Source: Unio delphinus (taxonomy: Eukaryota > Mollusca > Bivalvia > Unionida > Unionidae). Taken from it: DNA of 64,000 nucleotides. The translations under genes were made by a program, and so were the position numbers. This document shows positions 11,560 through 21,739 of this stretch, in pieces. The stretch lies in assembly GCA_029339505.1 (NCBI GenBank), contig JAQISU010000210.1, positions 9,965,501 through 10,029,500 of the forward strand, in the 5' to 3' direction. Positions within the stretch are counted from its first letter, which is position 1, and each line of letters opens with the position of its first letter. Below the pieces are notes generated by a model. It was not told where the DNA came from. It searched no databases and saw nothing but the letters and a program-made list of their open reading frames with translations.

Positions 11560-12340
11560 CTCTTTCTTACTATTTCTACTATATAATTTATAACATCCTG
11601 ATATAGTTTTTTATCATTAATGTTATTAGTATACAGTAAATCATTATTTTCAAATTTACCATTTTTACTTTTTATTTTATTTATAATTTTCTCTCTCTCA
11701 TTCTTAAATACATCACATTGTAATATTAAATGGAATTTACTATCTTGGAAGATATTACATAGGTTACATTATAAAATTTTCGGAATAAGTTTTCTTTTAA
11801 AAGCAACTTCACTTGTCCACCAAATATCATGTAGGTAATTAAACATTGAATTAAATTTATAGAAAGTTTTTATTTGAGACCAATTTCTCCAAATAATTGG
11901 CCAATTCAAATTAGGTATTTTTATTTAAATCTTATGTTTGGGTAACATAAGTTGTTTGAGTGTTTCAAATATTTCTGATTTTTTAGAGGATTTCCATATT
12001 GTCTCAGAGTATTTATATCTCTTTAGATTTATTACTTGTCTTTTTAATATTGTTGGAGGATTTAAAGTTTTTGAGATTTTATTATTACTGTATATCTTTT
12101 TGTTATGTGGTAAAGACAGGTCAAACCAATAAATGTAAATACCTTGCCATGGATATTGTGGTGGATAGTCAAGTGTCATTAATCTTGTTTTAATCTTAAA
12201 TTAGGAAGATTTATTCCTCCCATTTCTTTGTTCTATTGTAAAGAGGTTTTAGAAATCTTAGTTATTTTTGACCATAAAAAGTTGTAGATTGATTGTTCTA
12301 TTTTTTTTAATATGATATATATCAAAGTCTATAATGTCGA
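11560..12340 (-). pseudogene. Degenerate LINE reverse-transcriptase 3' end
   Basis: Read on the minus strand, the sequence keeps two hallmarks of a non-LTR retrotransposon ORF2 C-terminus. One is an INLPNLRLK stretch near 12190-12220. The other is a C-x2-C-x7-H-x4-C knuckle (CNLC ... FHLILQC) near 11700-11768. Stops and frame changes break it throughout. The clade cannot be assigned with confidence. Confidence 0.45.
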
Positions 12341-12349
12341 ATTCGTGCC

Positions 12350-12545
12350 AGATTGAACAAGTGTTATTATACTTATTGATAGATTTCCATGTGTTATGAT
12401 TCACAATACATTTTAAGTGTTATTATACTTATTGATTCATTTAGAGTGTTATTATATTTATTGATAGATTTCAAGTGTTATGATTCACAATACATTTTAA
12501 GTGTTACGACACACAATACATTTTAAGTGTTATTATACTTATTGT
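12350..12545 (+). repeat. Diverged copies of the 55-bp repeat
   Basis: Same family as 13859-15140: gattcacaatacattttaag, tgttattatacttattgata. Three to four irregular units. Confidence 0.75.
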
Positions 12546-13380
12546 AGGTATAGGACTGACAGGGGAAATAACTGTTTCTGGCTTCAAGTTTTCTGATGCC
12601 GTTTAGGTTCCAGAACAGTAGTCTGCTGTTACGGCATTATCTAAGATAAATTTGGATCGTTTGAATGTAATATCATCGGAATCCAACAGAATACATGTCC
12701 GGATACTTGTTTATATTATAAAGCGGCCCGTGGAAGAATCAGTGATTATTTTTGCGAAGCGTTGAAAATTTTAAAAGTTTTATTTCCATACATTAAGAGG
12801 AGGTAATACTCATAAACATGGTAGGTATTAAGCTTCCAACAATTTGAAATATATCCATGTATGTGTCATATTTCTTAGTAACCTCTATTTACCGTACGAA
12901 GTCTGAATTCAGGAATCCTATCTTGTTGTTTCAGTCCGGTGCGTAGGCCAAATTATCTCTCAAATATTCAGCACATTAGTGTGAAAAACTCAATTTAATA
13001 ACTTCTAGAAGTTATTTCATACGTATATATATTGATTTTCATGCAGATAACCAAAAATAGTGTTTATATCTTCTCTTCAAATGTATGTATCAAACTTGTC
13101 TAAATGAACAGCATCAAGGCAAGATTTTATCTGTATGAATTTAGTCCTAGAAAGCTAAATTTAAAATAATGACAAAGAATGATGTAAACAACAATATTGG
13201 ATTGTTTCACAAATTTCCTTTTTTTTCTCTACTAGAAATCTTCAGTACAAAATCAAATGTCAACAAATATAAATTCAAAATATCAAATCAAGATTTTGTT
13301 TGTATTTAAGGTACCAGCTTGAATTGATGATTGATCTTTGCAATCTTGACTTGAGTGACACCTTAACAGTCAAGATTGCA
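12546..13380. other. Possible host promoter and first exon, otherwise empty
   Basis: The stretch 12546-12820 is less AT-rich than its surroundings and ends in ATG (12818-12820) directly followed by GTAGGT, a consensus splice donor. This layout is known from genes whose first coding exon is only the start codon. No following exon was recognised, so the call is weak. The rest of the interval holds nothing recognisable. Confidence 0.2.
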
Positions 13381-13523
13381 ACACAAGTAGCAGATTTATT
13401 TTCAATTAAGAAATGATACACAGAATGCAAACTGGTTGATAAATACTTACATTTTATTAAGTATTTATCAACCTGTTTGCATTCTGTTTCATTTCTTAAT
13501 TGAAAAAAATCTGCTACATGTGT
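13381..13523. repeat. Long near-perfect hairpin (arms about 67 nt, loop 8 nt)
   Basis: Arms 13381-13449 and 13458-13523 are reverse complements with only a few mismatches and small indels (for example acacaagtagcag against ctgctacatgtgt). The loop is 13450-13457. As RNA it would form a long, almost uninterrupted stem. It may be a foldback element or a source of small RNA. No target duplication was found. Confidence 0.85.
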
Positions 13524-13858
13524 GCCGGACATTAACTATATGACAGTCTGTTGCAATAATGTAATAAGATGAATACTATTACCATGCTCACACATATTTA
13601 TTTGTTTGTATTATGTTTTGTATGTGCGTGTGTAGGTATGGTCTTGTATGCACATGTATATGCATTTGAGTGAGGGTGAGAGAGAGAGACTATGCACTTG
13701 GAGAGAAATTTGAAGTTGTGAAATGTGGACGAGTTTTGGGACAAGGTTTGTTGGGTGGGTTTTTTTCTCCATTTTATCAGTGTATTTTGCATAGTAGGGG
13801 TTTCTTTTAGGACCAAAGGGAAGATTAAGTTTTTGGTACCTCTTTAATACATTCGCTA

Positions 13859-15140
13859 ACTTTATTGCATTTCATGTATTATGATTCACAATTCATTTTA
13901 AGTGTTATATTTATTGATAGATTTCAAGTGTTATGATTCACAATTCATTTTAAGTGTTATTATATTTATTGATAGATTTCAAGTGTTATGATTCACAATT
14001 CATTTTAAGTGTTATTATATTTATTGATAGATTTCAAGTGTTATGATTCACAATTCATTTTAAGTGTTATTATATTTATTGATAGATTTCATGTATTATG
14101 ATTCACAATTCATTTTAAGTGTTATTATATTTATTGATAGATTTCAAGTGTTATGATTCACAATTCATTTTAAGTGTTACTTTAATTATTGATAGATTTC
14201 AAGTGTTATGATTCACAATTCATTTTAATTGTTTTGATTCACAATACATTTTATGTGTTGTTATATTTATTGATAGATTTCATGTGTTACGATTCACAAT
14301 TCATTTTAAGTGTTATTATATTTATTAATAGATTTCATGTGTTATGATTCACAATACATTTTAAGTGTTATGATTCACAATTCATTTCAAGTGTTATTAT
14401 ACTTATTGATAGATTTCATGTATTATGATTCACAATTCATTTTAAGTGTTATGATTCACAATACATTTTAAGTGTTATGATTCACAATTCATTTTAAGTG
14501 TTATTATACTTATTGATAGATTTCATGTGTTATGATTCACAATTCATTTTAAGTGTTATTATATTTATTGATAGATTTTATATGTTATGATTCACAATAC
14601 ATTTTAAGTGTTATGACTCACAATTCATTTCAAGTGTTATTTTACTTATTGATAGATTGCATGTATTATGATTCACAATTCATTTTAAGTGTTGATTCAC
14701 AATACATTTTAAGTGTTATTATACTTATTGATAGAATCCATGTGTTTTGATTCACGATTCATTTTAAGTGTTGTTATATTTATTGATAATTTTCATGTGT
14801 TATGATTCACAATTCATTTTAAGTGTTATGATACTTATTGATAGATTTCATGTGTTATGATTCACAATTCATTTTAAGTGTTAGATTCACAATACATTTT
14901 AAGTGTTATTATACTTATTGATAGATTTCATGTATTATGATTCACAATTCATTTTAAGTGTTATGATTCACAATTCATTTTAATTGTTATGATTCACAAT
15001 ACATTTTATGTGTTGTTATATTTATTGATAGATTTCATGTGTTATGATTCACAATTCATTTTAAGTGTTATTATATTTATTGATAGATTTCATGTGTTAT
15101 GATTCACAATACATTTTAAGTGCTATGATTCACAATTCAT
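13859..15140 (+). repeat. Minisatellite, unit about 55 bp, roughly 20 units
   Basis: The unit alternates TTATGATTCACAATTCATT, TTAAGTGTTAT, TATATTTATTGATAGATTTC and ATGTG or AAGTG. Some units lose the middle block, giving short 26-bp sub-units, and CAATTC varies with CAATAC. ORFs inside are repeat artefacts. Confidence 0.95.
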
Positions 15141-15245
15141 TTCGCAACGTTGTCAAGAAAACAATTATTAAATAGACGTTCATTGCAACGTTATCAAGAA
15201 AACAATTATTAAATAGACATTCATAGCAACGTCATCAAGAAAATA
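15141..15245 (+). repeat. 45-bp tandem repeat, about 2.5 copies
   Basis: Units begin GCAACGTTNTCAAGAAAA and end TTATTAAATAGACNTTCAT. The array lies between the 55-bp array and a SINE. Confidence 0.85.
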
Positions 15246-15256
15246 AATATTAAATA

Positions 15257-15494
15257 GTGGCCGAGTGGTCTAATACGCTCTCCATATACGGATCACTGCC
15301 ATCTCACCTGTATGCGTGGGTTCGAGTCTAAGATTCGGCCAATGCAGGTATGTGAGAAAGCTTGCCAGTAGCATCTTTTTGGTTGGTAGTTCTTTACGGA
15401 CATTTTTCCTGGTTTCTTCCTCCACCATAAATACTGGCTGCCATGTATAGCCTATCGTGTGCTGAAACATTTCATTAAACAATACAACAACATT
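15257..15494 (+). mobile_element. tRNA-derived SINE
   Basis: Starts with an A-box-like TGGCCGAGTGGTC and has a B-box-like GGGTTCGAGTCT at 15318-15329. It continues into a body shared with 21490-21730 (ccaatg..ggtatgtgagaaagct, cttcctccacca, gccatgtata) and ends in cattaaac-aatacaacaac. The internal pol III promoter and the shared 3' body support a SINE rather than a tRNA gene. Confidence 0.85.
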
Positions 15495-16050
15495 AATTTT
15501 CAGTTTTACCACGTCACATGCTTTCCATCAAAATATCAGGCACTTTTATTTTCACCGCTGGCCCGTAATGCTTGCCTTCGATCCAAATATCACACACAAT
15601 ATTAATTTTCAATCGTTGACCCAGTACATCTAAATTCATTGAAATGTTTATACATAAAAGGTTTAAAGTACCAGTGAAATATTTATATATTGAATATTCA
15701 CAGCACCAGTGAAATTCATTGTCTAGATATAAAAGTATAAGTCTTTCAACCAAGGTATATATTTTATCTGCCTTCATTTACCATTATTGTGGTGTTAAGG
15801 GTAGTCTTTCAACATATGGAAATGTTTCAAATTCCATATATTTACCATTATCATGGCGTAAAGAGCAGTCTTTGAACGAATGTATTCAACTCTAGTTTAA
15901 TTGAACATCCCTGGAAAACTATAACAAAGTAAACTAAATACCAAGTAGCTTTAAGAGAAAAGTAAAATTAAAATGAATTTGGGGATGTTGGAGTGGGTTT
16001 TGAACATGCGATTGCTAGTTTGGCAGCGGACTCGCATACAAAATATGATT
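15495..16050. other. Non-coding, nothing recognised
   Basis: Contains a loosely repeated TTTACCATTATNRTGG motif (near 15777 and 15839) and no gene. Confidence 0.5.
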
Positions 16051-16055
16051 GTTTA

Positions 16056-16294
16056 TCAGATGCCTAAATTTACCAGATACCTAAATGTACCAGATGCTTA
16101 AATTTACCAGATACCTAAATGTACCAGATGCTTAAATTTACCAGATACCTAAATGTACCAGATGCTTAAATTTACCAGATACCTAAATGTACCAGATACC
16201 TAAATGTACCAGATGCTTAAATTTACCAGATGCTTAAATGTACCAGATGCTTAAATTTAACAGATACCTAAATGGACCAGATACCTAAATGTAC
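16056..16294 (+). repeat. 17-bp tandem repeat
   Basis: Units alternate between TACCAGATGCTTAAATT and TACCAGATACCTAAATG, about 14 copies. The LTR of the Gmr1-like element begins immediately after it, so the element probably inserted in or beside this array. Confidence 0.95.
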
Positions 16295-17096
16295 TGTTAT
16301 GTGCTTAGGCTCGAATAAGCAGCAACATAGAAAGAAGTGAAAGTAACAAGCTTGTAAAAATTCAACAATCAATTTATAGAGTACAAATATTTTCATAAAA
16401 GAAAATCAATAAACTTATGGTTTTAGAGAATCAAGTCCAAAATTTAATCAAAAAAGAATTCACAATGCAATCCACTTGTGGAATCGCAAGAGTCCGGATA
16501 ATAATGTCCTAATAGTTCCCGGTTCGAATCTTGACGATGTAATCCAATACGGACGACGATGTCATGTCATGAAGTCAGTTTTAGCTTTATAATAATCCAA
16601 ATGAGCACAAGTAATTTCTAGATAAATAACACAATAAATTCCTCTTGATCCCAAACGAATAATTTACACTCAAACAATAACACACACGTTTGTATTCCAA
16701 AGCCCAGACTAACTACTGAAACTTTGGTGTCTAAAACATAGCCGTATACTGATTCTCTCATAAACAAGAAGGGGTCACGTGATTTTCTAGAAGGTCACAG
16801 AACGAACCTATCCTCGCAGGCACGTATACCGTATGATCTAGAAAGATGTCCTTGGAATCAACCAATCATTTTTAAAGTAAAGCTTTAATGTCCTTGGAAT
16901 CAACCAATCATTTTAGAAGCTTGTTTACACTCTAAAGCAAGGTCAGAAAACGAGATTAACATCTGTTGTTTACTTGTAGAGTGTATAGGTCATCCATTTC
17001 TAGAAAATCTCTCCCAACTAACAAATTTTAAATCCAAAATGTCAAATTTGAATCTGATAAAAATAAATAAATTATTTAAACGAAATATACGTAACA
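16295..17096 (-). repeat. 3' LTR of the Gmr1-like element
   Basis: This 802-bp segment is bounded by the short inverted ends TGTTA...TAACA and abuts a polypurine tract on its inner side. A second, diverged sequence with the same order of motifs lies at about 61925-62570. No intact 5' LTR was found near 20 kb. Confidence 0.75.
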
Positions 17097-17105
17097 CCTT
17101 TCCCC
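17097..17105 (-). other. Polypurine tract
   Basis: The minus strand reads GGGGAAAGG directly before the LTR TGTTA. This is where plus-strand priming starts in LTR elements. Confidence 0.7.
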
Positions 17106-17224
17106 ATCAAATAAAAAGAAAGGTTTATATGATAAAACTTTCTTTTTATCACAAACCAATTTACATCTGAGGTTAAAAAAACTCGCATAAATTACACAGT
17201 GTATATGATATAATACACAATGAT

Positions 17225-17854
17225 TTATACACGGCAAAAAGCATCTACAATTAAATTACTATTTTCAGGCACAGGGAATTTAGAAATAGCCTCAACCTTA
17301 GCATCTATTGGTTTAACTTGTTCATGTCCCACTGTCAAACAAGCATCAGTGAATCCGTCAAAGAATTTTAGAATTGTTGCTAGATGTTCTATCCAGGTGT
17401 CGCTGTAGATGATGACGTCATCTATATAGGCATCACACTTTTCTAGACCAGAGGTAATCATATTCATGAGACGTTGAAATGTACTTGGTGACCCTTTCAT
17501 CCTGAATGGCATTACCTTATATTGGTAGAGTCCATCTGGAGTTACAAATGCCGAGATTTCTTTTGCTCTTTCCGTTAGTGGAATCTGCCAAAATCCTTTC
17601 AGAAGGTCAGATTTGGTGACATACTTGGCATTCCCAATTTTATCAATGCAATCGTCAATTCTTGGTAATGGGAATGAATCTGTTTTTGTCACACTGTTCA
17701 CCTTCCTATAATCAGTGTACATACGGAAAGTTTTATCTGGTTTTGGAACAAGTATGCTTCGTGAACTCCAATCCCTTTTGCTGGGCTCGATAAAATCTTT
17801 CTCCAGCAAATATTGAATTTCCTTTCTTAAATATTCCCGTTTGAGTGGATTCAT
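17225..17854 (-). pseudogene. pol: Gypsy reverse transcriptase, truncated
   Basis: The 209-codon open stretch holds the Ty3/Gypsy RT landmarks in order: NPLKREYLRKEIQYLLEK, SSRSILVPKPDKTFRMYTDY, TKSDLLKGFWQIPL, AFVTPDGLYQYKVMPF and the active site YIDDVIIYSD (YxDD form). After the thumb region the sequence jumps to a later segment (VKPIDAKVEAI), which indicates an internal deletion. RNase H is missing. It lies 3' of the integrase on the same strand. Confidence 0.85.
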
Positions 17855-18227
17855 CCTGTATGAATGCTGTTTAACAGGTTTGGAATTTTCAATTTCAACG
17901 TCATGACAAATTTTGTTTGTCCTTGTAGAAATATCTGGAAATAAGTGCTCATATTCAAATAATAACTGTTTCAGTTCATTTCATTCTTGCACTTGCAAAT
18001 GTGAAAGTTTCTGGTCTAGATTTTTCATAATTTCTGAATTACAGAAATTCGTCATTTCAATATCAGTCATCATTTCAATATCAGTAGCATCTGGTGATAT
18101 TCCTTCACTGAGTGGTACATGTACAACTAAATTATTTACATGTTTAACATGGCTATCTCTTTCGATTAACTGGTACTCCTATAATTTATTTAGATCCCAG
18201 GATCACTAATACTATAATTTAACTAAT

Positions 18228-18847
18228 TCATTTCTTCTTAGATTTGTAAGGGCCGTAATATCTAATCTGACGAAAAGTATGAAGAAATAACAAGAGTGAC
18301 ACAATTCCATTATCAGACTCAAACGTTCTCTCCCTTGTAGTTTTTTCAAACCATAGTTTCATTTTCAAATTGAATTGCTGAATGCCCAATTCATTCATAA
18401 CTTGCTGGAAAATTTCAGACATGAAGTTTGAACCTTGATCAGACTGAACAGATTTGGGAAGACCGTACTGAGTAAAAAAAACTTTATCAAAGCTTTTACT
18501 ATTGTTTTAGATTTTATGTTCCTCAACGGGATTGCCTCTGGATACCTAGTTGACGCACACATAATGGTCAACAGGTATTGGTTACCTGACTTAGTCTTGG
18601 GTAAGGGATCTACATAATCTACTATAATTCTGCTAAATGGTTCATCCAAAGCAGGAATAGGTTGTAGATGAGCCTTAGGTATCTTCTGATCGGGTTTACC
18701 TACCATTTGACAAGTATGACAAGATCTACAGTATTTGGTAACATCACTTTTGATTTTTGGCCAATAGAAGTGAGTGAAGATCTTGTGATAAGTTTTATTA
18801 ATCCCTAAATGACCAGCCAAAGGAGTTTCATGGGCCAAATTAAGCAT
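18228..18847 (-). pseudogene. pol: Gypsy integrase, broken
   Basis: The first part (18847-18395) has the HHCC zinc-binding domain (H-x-GH...CRSCHTCQ) and the first catalytic region, where VDYVDPLPKTKSGNQYLLT carries the expected Asp. The next frame (18422-18228) has MSEIFQQVMNELGIQQF, then skips the conserved core that holds the last catalytic residues and resumes at KMKLWFEK. A frame change near 18395-18422 and this deletion make it inactive. Confidence 0.85.
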
Positions 18848-18928
18848 TTCCTATCTGTAAGGTTTTGGAACTACTATTTGATAGTTCACCGACCACTCAT
18901 CACCAGCAGGTACCTCAGGAGGTATAAT

Positions 18929-19225
18929 TCAATTTTGAATGAAATAACATACAGAAACTTCAGTGGCTTCAGTATCGCTTATGGCCCTTTGAAACAAACA
19001 GGAGATCTCATGATCTTTTTCCTGTTCAACGACAAGTGACTGTCGTTTATCACCCTGATTAGAATAAAGAGAATGAGTTGTTAAAAGAGGATCACTATGA
19101 TCAATACCTTCTGATTGATCCAAACAAGGAGTAAAAGTGACCTCTTCAAAAGCCTGACATATATACGTGTAAGCTAAAGGAATACTGCCCACATCAACAT
19201 CATTCTCAATAGCTTTCTTTGCCAT
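18929..19225 (-). pseudogene. pol: Pol spacer between protease and integrase
   Basis: Contains EKDHEISCLFQRAISDTEAT and VSVCYFIQN, which in related elements lie immediately upstream of the integrase zinc finger. It sits in the correct place for a PR-INT-RT polyprotein and has no catalytic motif of its own. Confidence 0.6.
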
Positions 19226-19285
19226 AGCTCTGGTAACTACACAAGCTTGAAATATATCAGGAAATTCTTTTTCCGTTGGATCAAC

Positions 19286-19654
19286 TTACTGATCCAAATT
19301 AGGCTCGTCAGTTACAAGTGGATTAACCAAAACCTTGTCTCCAGCTAAGTCGTTGCCAAGCAATAAATAAATGACCTCTACGGGTAAAACCGAGACTGTT
19401 CCGATTGTCACAGGTCCTGACACTAAGTCTGATGAAAAATTTACACAATGGAAAGGAACATTAACAAAGCCGCACTTTACTCCCTGAATAAGAACACTTT
19501 CATTAGAAAAAGACTTCTCAGAAAAAGGAAAAGTACCTGACAATAAAAGACTGAGAAGCTCATGTGTCCCTAAAATTTTAATAAGGGTGGGATTGGCTGA
19601 ATCACCCAAGAGTGATATAGAACCCTTCGATATGAATGGTTCATAATTTTCCAT
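19286..19654 (-). pseudogene. pol: Retroviral-type aspartic protease region
   Basis: Motifs FISKGSISLLGD, VNVPFHCVNFSSDLVSGPVT and IYLLLGNDLAGDKV match the protease region of Gypsy elements. The expected D-(T/S)-G active-site triplet is replaced (ILGTHELLSLLL), so the catalytic Asp appears to be lost. The ORF is open for 122 codons. Confidence 0.7.
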
Positions 19655-19659
19655 AATAA

Positions 19660-19860
19660 AATCAGATGGGATTTATTAGACCCAACAAATGTATTGCTTT
19701 CAATACATGACCGTGACCTCGACCTCTTAGAAATAAGAGCATTTGGACCAGGTCTGTCTTGATTCTGATGCCTATTTTTCAATTTGTATCAATCAGAAAT
19801 AATTTTTTTTTTCTTCTTGCAATAGGTACACGTCGGAAGAGGCAAGGATCTAGAATCAAG
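19660..19860 (-). pseudogene. gag zinc-knuckle remnant
   Basis: The minus strand reads TCTYCKKKKKIISD and then, after a stop or frame change, KNRHQNQDRPGPNALISK. It resembles a C-x2-C knuckle whose GH portion is replaced by a lysine run from the A-rich tract at 19801-19813. It marks the 5' limit of recognisable retroelement sequence. Confidence 0.45.
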
Positions 19861-20123
19861 CTTCTTGTAGGTTATATAAATAATATTACCTGCACCTAAA
19901 TTACAAAACATGTTCAGAAATAAACCTAACCTTGCTTAAATAATAAATCCTACTTTACTAATAATTTCATAAAAATGTAACCTTGTCGTAAACAAGAATA
20001 TAAACTTGTGCATTTTATTCTTTGTAAACCAAACCAACAAAGTATGCGAAACTTGATGTGAAAGTACAATAATGTTATCGTATATAACTTCTGCAGAAAC
20101 AAACTGAAATACCTAATACTGTT

Positions 20124-20287
20124 TCTGGATCTTATAGGTTTTCAGCATGTTTTTAATGTTTTCCAATTTCATGGTTTTTGTTTTTTGTTTGTCTGTAGTG
20201 TAGTCATATCATTATAGATGTTGTAAAGCGCTTAGAGCTTCTAAAGATTAGGCGCTTGACAAAGTCTTCATTATTATTATTATTTAT
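20124..20287 (+). mobile_element. 5'-truncated LINE 3' end
   Basis: It carries the same landmarks as 3522-3661: cttataggttttcagcatg, ttttccaatttcatgg, gtaaagcgcttagagct and ttaggcgcttgacaaagtc, with an (ATT)n tail. It keeps about 100 bases that the long LINE copy at 29520 has lost. Confidence 0.75.
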
Positions 20288-20289
20288 TT

Positions 20290-20735
20290 TATACGATAAA
20301 TTATTTTAAATTCAATTTAAAATTTACCGCCGACTGACAAGACGTTTCTTAATATAAAGAGCTTTACATGTGGTATTTGTGTAGGCATTGAACCTAAAAG
20401 TTGAATGCATTGAGCATGAACATTTTATCAGATTTAAACCGGATGAGTCTTTAAAAAAAAAAAAATATTTTCTGTGCATTGAAGCCAATCAGTTCATCTC
20501 GTCCAAAGCACGTAGGACGTGCAGCATTGAATGAACCGAACGCACTATTTTGAAATACAACACGATATAAAACATTCACCTTTGGGTATCGTTGTATGCA
20601 AAAAACGAAACTCTAGTACATGAATTTAATACATAAATAAAATGGTTACAACAATATATTTACGTGAAGTATTATACATGTAATATTTACACATAATTAA
20701 ATGAACAGAAACTCATCTCTACAATACATCTTAAC
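20290..20735. other. Non-coding, nothing recognised
   Basis: AT-rich host sequence with an A-run at 20452-20465. No gene is seen. Confidence 0.5.
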
Positions 20736-21042
20736 CGTTCTGGCGGCCTAGTGGCTAGAGCGTCCGCCATGGGAGCGGGAGGTCATGGGTTTGATCCCCG
20801 GCTGAGTCATACGAAACATTTACAAAAATGCTGCTAACAGCTACCTCGCTTCACGCTTTGCATTAAGAGGTTAGTGTTAGGACTGGTCGGCCTGGTGTCA
20901 AGATAATGTTACTGGGTGGGACATCATGCTACATGTCTGCGGCATGATGTCCAGTGCTTGACATCACTATAAACTGCCTCACTGCAGGCATCGTAGCGAT
21001 ATGACTGAAAAATTGTTAAAGCTACGTTATCAATCCTAATCA
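20736..21042 (+). mobile_element. tRNA-derived SINE, second family
   Basis: The tRNA-like head (GGCCTAGTGGCTAGAGCG A box; GGGTTTGATCCC B box) is followed by a body of roughly 230 bases shared with 49317-49628 (gcattaagaggttagtgtta, ggacatcatgcta, gatatgactgaaaa, aatcctaatca). This differs from the family at 15257 and 21490. Confidence 0.85.
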
Positions 21043-21489
21043 AACTACCCAACATAGACCTAAAGTGCAGTAAAGAATTAAATTTAGAACTTGATGATGC
21101 CTTTGGAATCTGGAATTCATCTGTCACACAGAATTGCATATGTTGTGAATTAGGGGTGGTAAACAAGTGTATGACTGCAACCGTTAAAGTGAATTTAGGT
21201 ACTATTGTGTAACATATATTTTGTAACTTCTATATGACATTTGTTGTACAAAGTGTAAATTCTATTGAGTAATTTCTAATTTGGTCATTTCTGTACTCAT
21301 TGAATAAGTTATATTCTGTACTTTCTATCAGTTATTTCTGCACTGAGTAAATATTAATATGTACCTTATGCTATTTTGTACTAAGCAAGTAGTTTCTGTT
21401 CTGTACTTTCTATCGGTCATTTTTGTGCTACGCGAGTATATTATTTTATGTACTTATTTTGGACTATGTATATGACTGTCATCTTTGTA

Positions 21490-21730
21490 GCTTCGAGTGG
21501 TCTAAAGCGCTGTCCGTGACAGATCACTGCCATCTCACTTCTGTCTGTGTGGGCTGGAGTCTCGGACTCAGCCAATGTGGGTATGTAAGAAAGCTTGCCG
21601 TATCTTTTCATGGGTTGGTTGTTTCTTTCCGGGGGTTTCCCGGGTTCTTCCTCCACCATTAATACTGACCGCCATGTATAACCTTTATTGTGCTGAAAAA
21701 TGGCATTAAACTCTATAACAACAACAATAA
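21490..21730 (+). mobile_element. tRNA-derived SINE, first family
   Basis: Head cttcgagtggtctaaagcgc, degenerate B box (GGCTGGAGTCTC), then the shared body (cagccaatgtgggtatgtaa, ttcctccaccat, gtgctgaaaaatggcattaa). It is close to the copy at 15257-15494. Confidence 0.85.
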
Positions 21731-21739
21731 TCTGTCATC

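Larger units (their letters stand above)
16295..19900 (-). mobile_element. Degenerate Gmr1-like Ty3/Gypsy LTR retrotransposon
   Basis: On the minus strand the remnant reads: gag zinc knuckle (about 19860-19786), protease (19654-19286), pre-integrase spacer (19225-18929), integrase (18847-18228), reverse transcriptase (17854-17225), polypurine tract (17105-17097) and 3' LTR (17096-16295). Integrase precedes reverse transcriptase, the order known for Gmr1-like elements and opposite to ordinary Gypsy elements. The 5' LTR and most of gag are missing, the RNase H is not visible, and stops and deletions disrupt every domain. It cannot be autonomous. Confidence 0.85.

Noticed and set aside
15257..15330. 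tRNA genes (also at 20736, 21490 and 49317)
   Set aside because: The A and B boxes are present, but each is fused to a shared non-tRNA body and tail and the cloverleaf is degenerate. These are SINEs.
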